DNA of 64,000 bases, from positions 62,001-126,000 of the forward strand of contig JAMIIV010000004.1 of NCBI GenBank assembly GCA_035913415.1, in the 5' to 3' direction. Source of the DNA: UBA5070 sp035913415 (GTDB lineage Bacteria > Fibrobacterota > Fibrobacteria > UBA5070). The notes under the pieces are model-generated. The model was not told the origin of the DNA. It saw nothing but the letters and a program-made list of their open reading frames with translations, and ran no database searches. Positions 44,039-53,084 of this stretch are shown piece by piece (positions within the stretch are counted from its first letter, which is position 1; every line of letters begins with the position of its first letter). Both the position numbers and the translations under genes were made by a program.

Positions 44039-44687
44039 CTGGATCGGAGGCTGGGCCTCCGACATGCACTGCTGGGAAGATACTCTGGAAGCGGCCCTGT
44101 CGGGTTTCCGCCCACGGTACGTCTCGGCCCACACCGTTCTCGGAGGCATCGACCGCCTGCAGGGCCTGCTCGAGGCGTCCGGCCCCGGCACCGTGCTGGC
44201 AGGCTGGTCCATGGGGGTTTTGCTGGTCGAGCGCCTGCTGCGCGACGGACTGGTTCCCCCCGAGATGCCGGTCATCCGGGTCTGCCCGTTCCTGGACTTC
44301 TGCGATCCTGCCGGCCCCTGGAAACCCCGCGTGCTGCACCGCATGAGCCATCGGCTCTTCGGAGACGCCCACGGTGTGCTCGAAGATTTCGCCGACCTGG
44401 CGGGTATCCCCCAGGGCCCGCTGCGCCGGATCTGGCTGGACCAGGCCACGCAACTGGGAGAAGACAATCTCGTCGAAGGCCTGGAGGTGCTGGGGGAACT
44501 GCGGTTTGCGGGTCCCTGGGCCCCGGCGCGTGGGGGGTTCATCGTTTCGCCCGACGATGCCGTCAGCCCTGCCACACCCACACCTGCGGAATTCACCCGC
44601 ACGATGCCTCGCGGATCGGGCCATGTGCCCTTCCTGGCGCACCCGCAGGCCTTCCAGCAGGCGCTGCAGGAACTGGTCGGGCCGTGA
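44016..44687 (+). CDS. bioH: Alpha/beta hydrolase, BioH-like
   Basis: 223 residues from GTG 44016, with GGAGGG just ahead. Alpha/beta-hydrolase features: oxyanion region IWIGGWASDMHCW (8-20), nucleophile elbow GWSMG (Ser64), acid in SPDDAVS (Asp180/181) and His203 (GSGHVPFLAHP). With bioC directly after (GTGA overlap), it most likely removes the methyl ester of pimeloyl-ACP in biotin synthesis. The family name is an inference from context; the sequence is divergent from E. coli BioH. Confidence 0.7.
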   Translation: MTKERPIIWIGGWASDMHCWEDTLEAALSGFRPRYVSAHTVLGGIDRLQGLLEASGPGTVLAGWSMGVLLVERLLRDGLVPPEMPVIRVCPFLDFCDPAGPWKPRVLHRMSHRLFGDAHGVLEDFADLAGIPQGPLRRIWLDQATQLGEDNLVEGLEVLGELRFAGPWAPARGGFIVSPDDAVSPATPTPAEFTRTMPRGSGHVPFLAHPQAFQQALQELVGP

Positions 44688-45469
44688 AGAACTGGAGGGC
44701 GATGCGCTTCGATCGCGCCTCGGGCACCTACGAACACGTCACGCCGGTCCAGGCCGACATGGCACACCGTCTGGCGGGGCTCGTCCCGGTCGACTCCCCG
44801 CCCGCCCGGGTGCTGGAACTGGGCTGCGGCACGGGTCATCTGACGCGGGCGCTGCTGCGCCGTCTTCCCGCTTCGACCTTCGTGGTCACCGATCTCGCGC
44901 CGGGCATGCTCTCGGCCTGTGCCGAGCGGTTGAACGAACTCGATCGCGACCGGGTGGAGCTGCGGGAGCTGGACGCCCGCGCCCCGCGCCTGGACGAGTC
45001 CTTCGATCTGCTCGCCTCGTCGGCGGTGGTCCAGTGGTTTCCCGACTTGGCAGGCCATCTGCGCGCCTGCCGAGCGTTGCTGCGGCCGGGTGGCCGATAC
45101 GCACTCTCGGGATTCTGTCGCGGCAACTTCCCCGAGCTGGAGGCCCTGCTGTCCACGCCGCCATGGGATTTCCCGGAGCCTCCGGGCCACGCGTTGTCGC
45201 ATGCCGAAGCCCAGGCCAAGGAGGCAGGATTCGAGGTGGTGCTGCGCGAAGACGCCGCCGTGGAGCTGGTCTATCCTTCGGCGCTGGAATTCCTGCGCGC
45301 CATCGCCCTGGCGGGCGCCTCCCGAGCTCCGCGCGAGGGACGTCCGCTCACCCGTGCCCTGCTGCGGCGGCTGCTGGATACATACGATGCGCGCAACGCG
45401 GTGGCGGGTGGTGTGAAAGCCACCTGGAAGCCCTGGTTCCTGCTGCTGCGCGTCCCCGCCGCGACCTGA
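44684..45469 (+). CDS. bioC: Malonyl-ACP O-methyltransferase, BioC-like
   Basis: 261 residues from GTG 44684 (overlap with the hydrolase stop). An alternative ATG at 44702 has a GGAGG very close ahead. N-terminus RFDRASGTYEHVTPVQADMA is typical of BioC. The SAM motif I is VLELGCGTGH (43-52), followed by VVTDLAPGML and the acceptor-site region FDLLASSAVVQWFPDL. It methylates malonyl-ACP to start pimelate synthesis for biotin. No other bio genes are nearby. Confidence 0.8.
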   Translation: MKNWRAMRFDRASGTYEHVTPVQADMAHRLAGLVPVDSPPARVLELGCGTGHLTRALLRRLPASTFVVTDLAPGMLSACAERLNELDRDRVELRELDARAPRLDESFDLLASSAVVQWFPDLAGHLRACRALLRPGGRYALSGFCRGNFPELEALLSTPPWDFPEPPGHALSHAEAQAKEAGFEVVLREDAAVELVYPSALEFLRAIALAGASRAPREGRPLTRALLRRLLDTYDARNAVAGGVKATWKPWFLLLRVPAAT

Positions 45470-45524
45470 CGGCAACTGCCTTCAGGCGGGTTCTTTACCG
45501 GGAATTCCGTGATCGAGCCACTTG

Positions 45525-45581
45525 CCGGTGGTCGAGCTTGTCGAGACCGGCCGCGCTGGTCTCGACAGGCTCGACCACCGG
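45525..45581. repeat. Long palindrome between convergent genes
   Basis: Two 24-base arms (45525-45548 / 45558-45581) with one mismatch and a 9-base loop. The arms contain CCGGTGGTCGAGCTTGTCGA-type sequence, a class of palindrome repeated in many bacterial genomes. It lies between the ends of bioC (+) and the thioesterase gene (-) and may terminate both. Confidence 0.75.
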
Positions 45582-45587
45582 AAAATG

Positions 45588-46028
45588 TCAGACGTTTTCC
45601 GTCTCGGCCGGTGCACCCAGGATCTCCGGGAGCCTGGGGTGGGGACGCCGCGGACGGCCCCCCGGACCCATGCAGACGTGCACGGTGTGTCCGCTCGAGA
45701 GCAAGGTGTCGCCGTGGCCGACGCGCACCACCTGGTAGTCGAAGCGAAAGCGCAGGCCGTCCAGCATGCGGCCGGTCATGAGCACTTCGACCTCGTCGCC
45801 GTAGCGGGCGGGCGAGGTGTAGTCGCAGTGGGCCGACAGGACCGGGATCGCGAAGCCGTCGCGCTCCAGGCCGGCGTAGGGAAGCCCCCACGATTCGAGC
45901 GCTTCGGTGCGGGCGACCTCGAACCACACGAGATGGTTGGCGTAGTACACGAACCCCATCTGGTCGGTCTCGGCGTAGCGGACGCGGATGCGCGTGGTGT
46001 ACCGGCGCCCGGCGGGCAGCAGGGTCAT
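45588..46028 (-). CDS. YbgC-type acyl-CoA thioesterase
   Basis: 146 residues from ATG 46028 (ATGA overlap with the response regulator). It has the hotdog-fold signature RVRYAETDQMGFVYYANHLVWFEVAR (17-41; catalytic Asp22), as in YbgC/4-hydroxybenzoyl-CoA thioesterases. These hydrolyse short acyl-CoA or acyl-ACP. It is last in the kinase-regulator operon, which is unusual: YbgC is usually linked with tol-pal. Confidence 0.85.
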   Translation of the reverse strand: MTLLPAGRRYTTRIRVRYAETDQMGFVYYANHLVWFEVARTEALESWGLPYAGLERDGFAIPVLSAHCDYTSPARYGDEVEVLMTGRMLDGLRFRFDYQVVRVGHGDTLLSSGHTVHVCMGPGGRPRRPHPRLPEILGAPAETENV

Positions 46029-47509
46029 TCGTCGTCGCCGGAGAAGCGGGTCATGCCCAGGTCGCGGATCTTCTGCTGCAGGCTCTGGCGGTGCATCTCC
46101 AACGTGGCGGCGGCGCGGCTGACGTTGCCTCCCGATTTTTCCAGATGCATCTGGATGAAGCGACGTTCGAAGTCGTCGACCACCAGCGCCTTGGCCTCCC
46201 GGAACGGCAGGTCGCATCGGACCGGAGGCAGACCGAGCCAGCCGTCGGCGGCAGGTGGTGCCAAGCCGGGTGCGCCGGAATCCGGGGGAGCGGGCAGATC
46301 GGCCAAATCGGGCAACCCCGCCGCATCCGTCACTCCCGGGGGGCATGGTCCGACCACCGAGGCGGGCAGTCCCAACACCTCCGGGCCCACTTCCGTGGAG
46401 CGTGCCAGCACGCTGGCCCGTTCCACGACGTTGCGCAGCTCGCGCACGTTCCCGGGCCAGTCGTAGGCCAGCAGGGCTTTCTCGGCGCGCGCGGCAAAAC
46501 GCAGCGGGCGCTGCCCCGCGTAGTGGGCCAGGAAGGCGCGGGCCAGGAGCAGGACGTCTTCGCCGCGTTCGCGCAGGGCGGGAAGCCGCACCACCAGCAC
46601 TTCCAGGCGGTAGCGGAGGTCGTCGCGGAAACGTCCTTCCTGCCCCATGGCCTGGAGGTCGCGGTGGGTGGCGGCCACCACGCGCAGGTCCACTTCCACC
46701 GGCTGGGTGGATCCCACGGGCTCGACCTGACGTTCCTCGAGCACCCGCAGCAGGCGCGTCTGGGCTTCCAGAGGCATGTCGCCGATTTCATCCAGGAAAA
46801 GGGTGCCACCTTCGGCCTGGCGGACCTTTCCGATCTTGGCGGTCAGCGCCCCGGTGAAGGCGCCTTTTTCGTGCCCGAACAGTTCGGCCTCGATGAGCGA
46901 AGAGGGAAGCGCGCCGCAATTGACCGCCACAAACGGCCCCTTGCGGCCCGAAAGCTCGTGGAGCCGCCGTGCGACCAGCTCCTTGCCCGTTCCGGATTCG
47001 CCCAGAAGCAGCACGCTGGCCGATGCCGGACCCATCAAGGTCACGTCTTCCAGCAGGCGCCTCATGGCGGGGCTTTCCCCCAGCACGCCCAGGCGCGGCC
47101 GTCGCGAGTCGAGTTCTTCGCGCAGGCGTTCGGATTCGGCACGGGAACGGGCGAAGGCGGCGGCGCGCTCCAGGACCATCACCAGTTCGTCGGGGTCGGC
47201 GGGTTTGATCAGATAATCGTGGGCGCCGCGGCGCATCGCCTCGACGGCGATCTTCTCGCTGCCTTGGGCGGTGAACAGCACCACCGGTGGGGCCGACGGG
47301 CGCTGGGACAAGACCGACAACACACTCAGGCCGTCCATCCCTCCCATCTGGAAATCCAGCAGCACGGCATCGAAGGGCCGGGCCGCGGTGACCTTCAGAC
47401 ACTCCTCGCCGGATCCGGCCTCGACCACCTCGTGCCCGGCGGAGGTCAGCAGACGCCGGGCGCCGTAGCGGGCGGCGGGTTCGTCGTCGACGACAAGAAA
47501 TCGGCTCAT
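46025..47509 (-). CDS. NtrC-family sigma54 response regulator
   Basis: 494 residues from ATG 47509 (ATGA overlap with the histidine kinase). Receiver domain is 1-120, phosphoacceptor Asp52 (VLLDFQMGGMDG), conserved Lys102 (YLIKPAD). AAA+ domain: Walker A GESGTGKE (170-177), GAFTGA (216-221), GTLFLDEIGD (235-244). An unusual Pro/Ala/Gly-rich linker of about 60 residues (GLPDLADLPAPPDSGAPGL) separates it from the Fis HTH (GGNVSRAAATLEMHRQSLQQKI). It is phosphorylated by the neighbouring kinase and activates sigma54 promoters. Confidence 0.92.
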   Translation of the reverse strand: MSRFLVVDDEPAARYGARRLLTSAGHEVVEAGSGEECLKVTAARPFDAVLLDFQMGGMDGLSVLSVLSQRPSAPPVVLFTAQGSEKIAVEAMRRGAHDYLIKPADPDELVMVLERAAAFARSRAESERLREELDSRRPRLGVLGESPAMRRLLEDVTLMGPASASVLLLGESGTGKELVARRLHELSGRKGPFVAVNCGALPSSLIEAELFGHEKGAFTGALTAKIGKVRQAEGGTLFLDEIGDMPLEAQTRLLRVLEERQVEPVGSTQPVEVDLRVVAATHRDLQAMGQEGRFRDDLRYRLEVLVVRLPALRERGEDVLLLARAFLAHYAGQRPLRFAARAEKALLAYDWPGNVRELRNVVERASVLARSTEVGPEVLGLPASVVGPCPPGVTDAAGLPDLADLPAPPDSGAPGLAPPAADGWLGLPPVRCDLPFREAKALVVDDFERRFIQMHLEKSGGNVSRAAATLEMHRQSLQQKIRDLGMTRFSGDDE

Positions 47510-49491
47510 GGACGCTCCCAAAACAGGCGGAAGACCGTGCGACCGGGTTCACCCAGGTGGACAACGCGTCCTTGGGCCTCCTCGGCGCGCTTGCGGCAAA
47601 TGTAAAGCCCCAGTCCGGTACCTCCTCGCGAGGCCAGCGGGCGGAACAGGCGGGGACGGAAATCGTCGGGGATCTCGCCATCGTTGGACACCGAAAGGGA
47701 CGGGCCGTCGGCCGAGAGTTCGATCCGCACGACCGACCCATGTGGCGCGTGCTGCAAGGCGTTGAGCACCAGGTTGAAGACCACGGCCTTGATGTCGTTT
47801 TCCGACATCGGCATGGGGACCGCGCCGTCGGGACAGGAGAGCTCCAGGCGGATGCCCCGACTGCGGGATTCCTGGTCGAGCAGGCCGCAGACCGAGCGCA
47901 ATGTGGCCACGGCGTCTTCGCAGGTCTCGCGGTCGCGGGCGAAGTGGAGCATGCGTCGGACGGTGGCGTCCAGCCGGTCTACCTCCGAGGCGATCATCGC
48001 GAGATCCTCGCGGAGCACAGATCCCTCCGGCGCTTCCCGCCCGGCGGCGTGGGCGATGTTGCGGATGGCCGAGAGGGGATTCTTGATCTCGTGGGCGGCC
48101 GAGGCCGAAAGCAGGCCGAGCATCGCCAGGCGCTCGCCTTCCTGCAGCCGGCGTTCGGTCTCGAGGCTGCGCTGGAGCTCGGCGCGGGAGTCCAGGGCCG
48201 ACTGCAGGCTGCCCAGCACGCCGGAAAGCCGCGCGTAGACCTCCGCCGGCAGGCGCGAGGCCTTGCGGCTGGCGCCCAGGACGATGGCGATGTCGGGGGG
48301 GGCTTGGTCGCCGCCTTCCGGGCGCAGGCGCACGGGAAGCAGAAGCCTGCCTCCGAGCTCCTCCCAGGCGAAGGTGGTCTCGCGGTCCTTGGCGCGGCGC
48401 AGCGAGGCGACGCGGCGCGGGCCGCCGTCGCGCAGGATGGTGGCCACGGCGGGGCGCGAGGCGTCCAGCACCGCCGTCGGGCAAGACAGAATCCGTCCGA
48501 GGCATCGGGCGACGAACGAGGGGAGGTCGGTGGGGAGACGCCGGCCGCGCAGCCGTTCCTCGAGGGCCGAAAGGGCCTTGCCCTCGCGCTGGAGTCGCCA
48601 ATTGAGCGCGTGCGAGAGCGTGTGCACGGCCACCGCGGGCAAGGGGCCCAGCAGCAGGAAGAACCCGACACCGGCCATGACCAGGGTGGCCATGCGGTCG
48701 AGGGCGGTGCCGGGGAAGAGGAACTTGTGCACCATGAACGCGGTGAACGGAAGCGCGAAGGACAGCGATCGCCACAGCGAAGCGCGGGTCACTTCCAGGG
48801 CCACGGTCCGGGTGCGGTAGGCCACCAGCAGCAGCGCGGCGGGGGGCAGCAGGTGGGCGAGATCGAACAGCAGGACCCACTTGACCTCCTGGGCGCGGTA
48901 GCCGCCCTGCATCATCTTGGCCGCCAGCGACCCGACCAGCAGGGCGCCGCTCCACCACAAGGCCTTCTCCATGGGGGCCGCGACCTTGTGGCCCACGACG
49001 GGAATGCGGTGCGCGGCCCGTCGCAGGAGAAGCGCCCCGGCGAAGCAATGGAGGGCATCCGACAGCAGGAACAGGCGGACCAGGTCCTCGATGTTGCGCA
49101 GGAAGCTGTTCATGGGCCCCGAGGCGATGGGGCCGAACCCTGTGGCGATGAACAGGGCGGGGATCACGTACCACACAAAAGGCGGGACGCGGCGCATCTG
49201 GGTCCAGACCGCCAACCCGTGCAGGAGCATCCCCGCCTGGATGTTGAGCAGGCTTCCCTTCAGGATGTCCAGGCACATCGAGAACACCGGGAAACGCCCG
49301 ATGTCGAGGGATTCGAGATTCAGCGTGATGAATGTGAGGGCGTACCAGGTGGACCAGCAGAGGGTCCATCCGAACAGGATGGGGTTGTACCAGAGGGCGG
49401 CGGTATGGCGCGAGCGCGCCGAACCGGCATGCACGTGGGCCAGAGCGCCCGCGGCGACCAGGATCAGCTCCAGGAGCTGCGCGGTGTTCAT
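47506..49491 (-). CDS. Membrane sensor histidine kinase
   Basis: 661 residues from ATG 49491. About eight membrane helices occupy the first 290 residues, like 7TM/PrsK-type sensors. A cytoplasmic GAF-like region follows (about 310-430), then the H-box (SASAAHEIKNPLSAIRNIAH) and ATPase domain (NDIKAVVFNLVLNALQHAP; GGTGLGLYICRK). The gene overlaps the NtrC-type regulator, so the pair is a two-component system. This N-terminal 7TM-like plus GAF arrangement resembles PrsK/PrsR, which control exopolysaccharide or cell-surface genes in some bacteria; this is inference. Confidence 0.85.
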   Translation of the reverse strand: MNTAQLLELILVAAGALAHVHAGSARSRHTAALWYNPILFGWTLCWSTWYALTFITLNLESLDIGRFPVFSMCLDILKGSLLNIQAGMLLHGLAVWTQMRRVPPFVWYVIPALFIATGFGPIASGPMNSFLRNIEDLVRLFLLSDALHCFAGALLLRRAAHRIPVVGHKVAAPMEKALWWSGALLVGSLAAKMMQGGYRAQEVKWVLLFDLAHLLPPAALLLVAYRTRTVALEVTRASLWRSLSFALPFTAFMVHKFLFPGTALDRMATLVMAGVGFFLLLGPLPAVAVHTLSHALNWRLQREGKALSALEERLRGRRLPTDLPSFVARCLGRILSCPTAVLDASRPAVATILRDGGPRRVASLRRAKDRETTFAWEELGGRLLLPVRLRPEGGDQAPPDIAIVLGASRKASRLPAEVYARLSGVLGSLQSALDSRAELQRSLETERRLQEGERLAMLGLLSASAAHEIKNPLSAIRNIAHAAGREAPEGSVLREDLAMIASEVDRLDATVRRMLHFARDRETCEDAVATLRSVCGLLDQESRSRGIRLELSCPDGAVPMPMSENDIKAVVFNLVLNALQHAPHGSVVRIELSADGPSLSVSNDGEIPDDFRPRLFRPLASRGGTGLGLYICRKRAEEAQGRVVHLGEPGRTVFRLFWERP

Positions 49492-49521
49492 CGCCGGCCC
49501 CGGGCTGGTGTCAGGCCTGCG

Positions 49522-50232
49522 TCAGAAAGCGACGCCGGCCCCGATCTGCACGAAGTAGAAGCCGCCCCAATCGGAGGTGGTCTGGTAGCGTTCGAAGGAT
49601 TCGCCGCGGCGGATCTCGAACTTCTGGGGAGCCGGAGCGTCCCACGAAGTGGTGTACCAGCCCACGGTGAATCCCATCTGGCCTTCCAGGATCCAGCGGC
49701 GACCGTAGATCTTCTGGATGCCCAGCACGGGAGAGATCTGGGGGCCCTGGACCGAAATCTCGGTGCTTCCCAAGAGCAGGGAGTCCGAGCCGTTGCTGCC
49801 CACCACGAAGATGGTCCGCGGCTGCCCGTCGAACAGCTTGGTGCCCATCTGGTAGTAGTACTGGGCTCCCATCTGGACGTACGAACCCGATCCCAGGCCC
49901 GAGTAGATGCGCCCGTACATGCCCACCGCGAAGCTGTTGGCCTTCACGGAATCCAGCCCCAGATAGGCGTTGGCGTAGGGGCCCCAGCCGAAGGTGCCCT
50001 GGGGACCGTCGACGAACTCGTAGCGGATCTCCTGGATGTCGATTCCGGGAACCCAGACGAGGTCGACCTTGGGGCCTTCGTCGCGTTTGGTGGCGTCCAT
50101 GCCACCGAAGACCTTCAGCGGGGAGACGACCACGCGGTGGTGGCGGTAGGTGTACTCACCGACGGGATAGTCGTCGTACTGGGCGAAGGTCGCCGAGGCG
50201 AGGAAGGGCAGGACGAGGGCCAGGCGCTTCAT
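49522..50232 (-). CDS. Outer-membrane beta-barrel protein
   Basis: 236 residues from ATG 50232. A signal peptide (MKRLALVLPFLASATFA) is followed by amphipathic strands with many Tyr and Gly (YTYRHHRVVVSPLKVFGG, SYVQMGAQYYYQMG, WILEGQMGFTVGWYTT), and it ends in ...GAGVAF, the terminal Phe typical of BAM substrates. Function unknown. It lies 30 bases upstream of the histidine kinase and could be co-transcribed with it. Confidence 0.7.
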   Translation of the reverse strand: MKRLALVLPFLASATFAQYDDYPVGEYTYRHHRVVVSPLKVFGGMDATKRDEGPKVDLVWVPGIDIQEIRYEFVDGPQGTFGWGPYANAYLGLDSVKANSFAVGMYGRIYSGLGSGSYVQMGAQYYYQMGTKLFDGQPRTIFVVGSNGSDSLLLGSTEISVQGPQISPVLGIQKIYGRRWILEGQMGFTVGWYTTSWDAPAPQKFEIRRGESFERYQTTSDWGGFYFVQIGAGVAF

Positions 50233-50358
50233 GCGGAGACCTTTCCGGTGAAGAATCGATGCTGCGCCGTCTGTGGGCGCCGGGAATGGATGATTTTGCG
50301 GAAAGTAGGCTCCGCGAGGCGGCCGATCAAGTCGGGGGGCTTCTATATTCGGCAGATC

Positions 50359-52173
50359 ATGAGGATTCCGTCCCGCTCGAGCGTGTATTTCACCCTCTCT
50401 TCCGTGCTAGTCCTGGTGTCGTTCGCGACGGCCGTGGGCCAGGCGGCGGGGACGGCCAGCTTCTACCGTAGCGCCGACCGGCTCGGTCGGGTCTTGCAGC
50501 GCATCAACGACGCCTACGTCGAGGAGATCCCGCCGGACACCCTGGTCGACGCCGCCATCCGCGGTTTGTCCACGGTGCTGGATCCCCATACGTCGTATTT
50601 CGCCGAGAAGGAAGTCGACGACCTCAAGGTCCACACCGAGGGTGAGTTCGGCGGACTGGGCATCACCATCGGGGTGCGCGAGAACGTGCTTACGGTGATC
50701 TCGCCGCTGGACGGCACACCCGCCCAGCGCATGGGCATCCAGGCCGGAGACCGCATCGTCGAGATCGACGGCAAGAGCACGCGCGGCATCACCGTCGACG
50801 ACGCCGTGAGCAAGCTGCGCGGCAAACCTGGCACCAAGGTGACCATCAAGATCTGGCGCACGGGTTTGGCCGAGGCCCTGCCCTTCGCGATCACCCGCGA
50901 GGTCATCAAGATCGAGTCGGTGCCGTACTCGGGAATGCTGCCCGGCAAGGTGGGGTACATCAAGCTGGTGCAGTTCGCCAAGCCCACCGCCGAAGATGTC
51001 GAGAAGGCCTTGCGCAAATTGAAGGCCGAAGGCGCCGCTTCGTACATCCTCGATCTGCGTTTCAATCCGGGCGGCCTCCTGAACCAGGCCGTCGAGATCA
51101 GTGAGCTCTTCTTGCCGGCCGGCCGGGTGATCGTTTCCACCAAGGGGCGCATCACCAGCCAGAATTCCGAGCTTGCCTCGGGTCGCCCACCTGTCATCGA
51201 CACCACGGTCCCGCTGGTGGTCCTGGTCAACGGCGGATCCGCCTCGGCCTCCGAAATCGTCGCCGGCGCCATCCAGGACTGGGATCGCGGCATCGTGCTG
51301 GGCACCCAGTCCTTCGGCAAGGGCTCCGTCCAGACGCTGTTGCCCATGGACCAGAAGCATCTGCTCAAGCTGACCATGGCCCTGTATTACACCCCCAGCG
51401 GGCGGTGCATCAACAAGCGTGAAAATTCCGTGCGCTGGAACCGCGATTCGGCCAAGGAGCCCGACACCACCGCGGCCAAGGCTCCGGCCATGGACGAAGA
51501 CCTCGGATTGGAATTCGACGACGGCTCGGCCCCCGACACCACCCTCGACACCACCGGACACAAGTCGTTCCGGACCCTGGTGCTGGGACGCAAGGTCTGG
51601 GATGCCGGCGGCATCCTGCCCGACGTGCGCGTGCAGGGGCGGCGCCTGAACATCTGGCAGCAGGACATCGAGCGCAAGAACCTCTTCTTCCGCTGGGCCA
51701 TCCAGGCGCGCCAGAAGATTGAAGCCAAGCGCAAGGTCGATTCGTCCTTCCGGGCCACGGACGCCATGATCGACGACTTCCGCGGCTTCCTGGCCAAGGA
51801 CTCCGTCAAGTTCGTGTTCGACTCGCCGCAACTGCGCCTGCTCAAGGAAATGCGCAAGCTGGCGCGGCAGGATTCCGCCCGCGGAGACAACCTCTCCAAG
51901 GCCGATCGCGATCTCTTCCGCACGCGCCTGGACGCTCTGGACGAGGCCATCCGCAAGTCGGGGGAAAGCCTCTTCGACGCCAACCGCGAATACGTCCGCG
52001 AGGGACTCACGCGGGAAATCCTGATGGCCTCCGGTGGTGTCGCCGGGGTCACGCCCTTCCAGTTGGAGCGCGACCCCCAGGTGATCGCCGCGTTGCAACT
52101 GCTCAAGGATTCGGCCCGGTACCGCTCCATCCTGTCCCGCCCCGCATCGGCTCCGGCCGCGCCGAGCAAATGA
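50359..52173 (+). CDS. ctpA: C-terminal processing protease CtpA/Prc family
   Basis: 604 residues from ATG 50359; TATATT at 50344-50349 may be the -10, giving a very short leader. The signal/anchor is 8-28, PDZ domain about 95-175 (GGLGITIGVRENVLTVISPL). Peptidase S41 carries catalytic Ser296 in NGGSASASE and Lys321 in GTQSFGKG, 25 residues apart as in Prc. The C-terminal roughly 180 residues are a charged helical extension with a disordered acidic insert (about 365-395). It processes or degrades periplasmic proteins. The stop overlaps ftsY (ATGA). Confidence 0.92.
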   Translation: MRIPSRSSVYFTLSSVLVLVSFATAVGQAAGTASFYRSADRLGRVLQRINDAYVEEIPPDTLVDAAIRGLSTVLDPHTSYFAEKEVDDLKVHTEGEFGGLGITIGVRENVLTVISPLDGTPAQRMGIQAGDRIVEIDGKSTRGITVDDAVSKLRGKPGTKVTIKIWRTGLAEALPFAITREVIKIESVPYSGMLPGKVGYIKLVQFAKPTAEDVEKALRKLKAEGAASYILDLRFNPGGLLNQAVEISELFLPAGRVIVSTKGRITSQNSELASGRPPVIDTTVPLVVLVNGGSASASEIVAGAIQDWDRGIVLGTQSFGKGSVQTLLPMDQKHLLKLTMALYYTPSGRCINKRENSVRWNRDSAKEPDTTAAKAPAMDEDLGLEFDDGSAPDTTLDTTGHKSFRTLVLGRKVWDAGGILPDVRVQGRRLNIWQQDIERKNLFFRWAIQARQKIEAKRKVDSSFRATDAMIDDFRGFLAKDSVKFVFDSPQLRLLKEMRKLARQDSARGDNLSKADRDLFRTRLDALDEAIRKSGESLFDANREYVREGLTREILMASGGVAGVTPFQLERDPQVIAALQLLKDSARYRSILSRPASAPAAPSK

Positions 52174-53084
52174 GCTGGCTCGACAAGATTCGCGAGGGCC
52201 TCGGGCGCACCCGCGAGGCCCTGGTTCGCAGCGTTCGTGCCGGATTCGGGGCCGGCAAGATCGACGATGCCCTGCTGGAAGACCTCACCGAGCGCCTGAT
52301 TCGCGCCGACGTGGGTCCCGAAACGTCCGACGAGCTTGCCGAGCGGCTGCGCCAGAAGGCGTGGGGACGATCGTACGGAAATGCCGACGAACTCCTGAAG
52401 TGGCTCGAAGAATGTGCTCGCGAGATGCTCGACCACCAGCGCCCTCCCGATTTGCCACCGGGCCTTCAGGTGGTCGCGATCATCGGGGTCAACGGCGCCG
52501 GCAAGACCACCACCATCGGCAAGTTGGCCGCACGCTACAAGGCCCAAGGGCGCAAGGTGCTGGTGGGGGCCTGCGACACTTTCCGCGCGGCGGCCGTCGA
52601 CCAGCTCGAAGCCTGGTGCCAGCGTGCCGACGTCCCCTGTGTGCGCCAGCAACCGGGAGCCGATCCCGCGGCAGTTGCGTTTGATGCCGTCGCGGCGGCT
52701 CGCACCCGTGGGTGCGACCTGGTGCTCCTGGATACCGCCGGTCGCCTGCAGAATCGCGCCGACCTCATGGCCGAACTCTCGAAGATCTTGCGGGTGGTGG
52801 CCAAACACGACCCCTCTTTCCCCCAGCACACTTGGCTGGTCCTGGACGGCAATACCGGGCAGAATGCGGTCAGCCAGGCACGTTTGTTCCACGAAACCGC
52901 GCGGTTGACGGGCATCATCGTCACCAAGCTGGACGGAACGGCCAAAGGCGGCGCCATCCTCAGCTTGCGGAAAGTGGTCCCCGCGCCGGTGCTCTTCTTG
53001 GGCATGGGCGAGAAGATCGACGACCTCGTGCCTTTTGATCCGGATGAATACGTGGATGGCCTGTTCGAGGATGCCGCGGCGTGA
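52170..53084 (+). CDS. ftsY: Signal recognition particle receptor FtsY
   Basis: 304 residues from ATG 52170, overlapping ctpA. It is the short NG form without the acidic A domain: N domain 1-95, GTPase motifs GVNGAGKTTT (106-115), DTFRAAAVDQL, DTAGRLQN, TKLDGTAKGG. It binds the Ffh-loaded ribosome and delivers membrane proteins to the translocon. The neighbour ctpA is unusual but fits export-linked function. Confidence 0.95.
   Translation: MSWLDKIREGLGRTREALVRSVRAGFGAGKIDDALLEDLTERLIRADVGPETSDELAERLRQKAWGRSYGNADELLKWLEECAREMLDHQRPPDLPPGLQVVAIIGVNGAGKTTTIGKLAARYKAQGRKVLVGACDTFRAAAVDQLEAWCQRADVPCVRQQPGADPAAVAFDAVAAARTRGCDLVLLDTAGRLQNRADLMAELSKILRVVAKHDPSFPQHTWLVLDGNTGQNAVSQARLFHETARLTGIIVTKLDGTAKGGAILSLRKVVPAPVLFLGMGEKIDDLVPFDPDEYVDGLFEDAAA

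Noticed and set aside
47557..50358. Very long plus-strand open frame running from 47557 into ctpA
   Set aside because: The part before 50359 is antisense to the histidine kinase and barrel genes. It shows shadow composition (Gln/His/Gly/Arg rich) and no domains. Only the ctpA portion is real.
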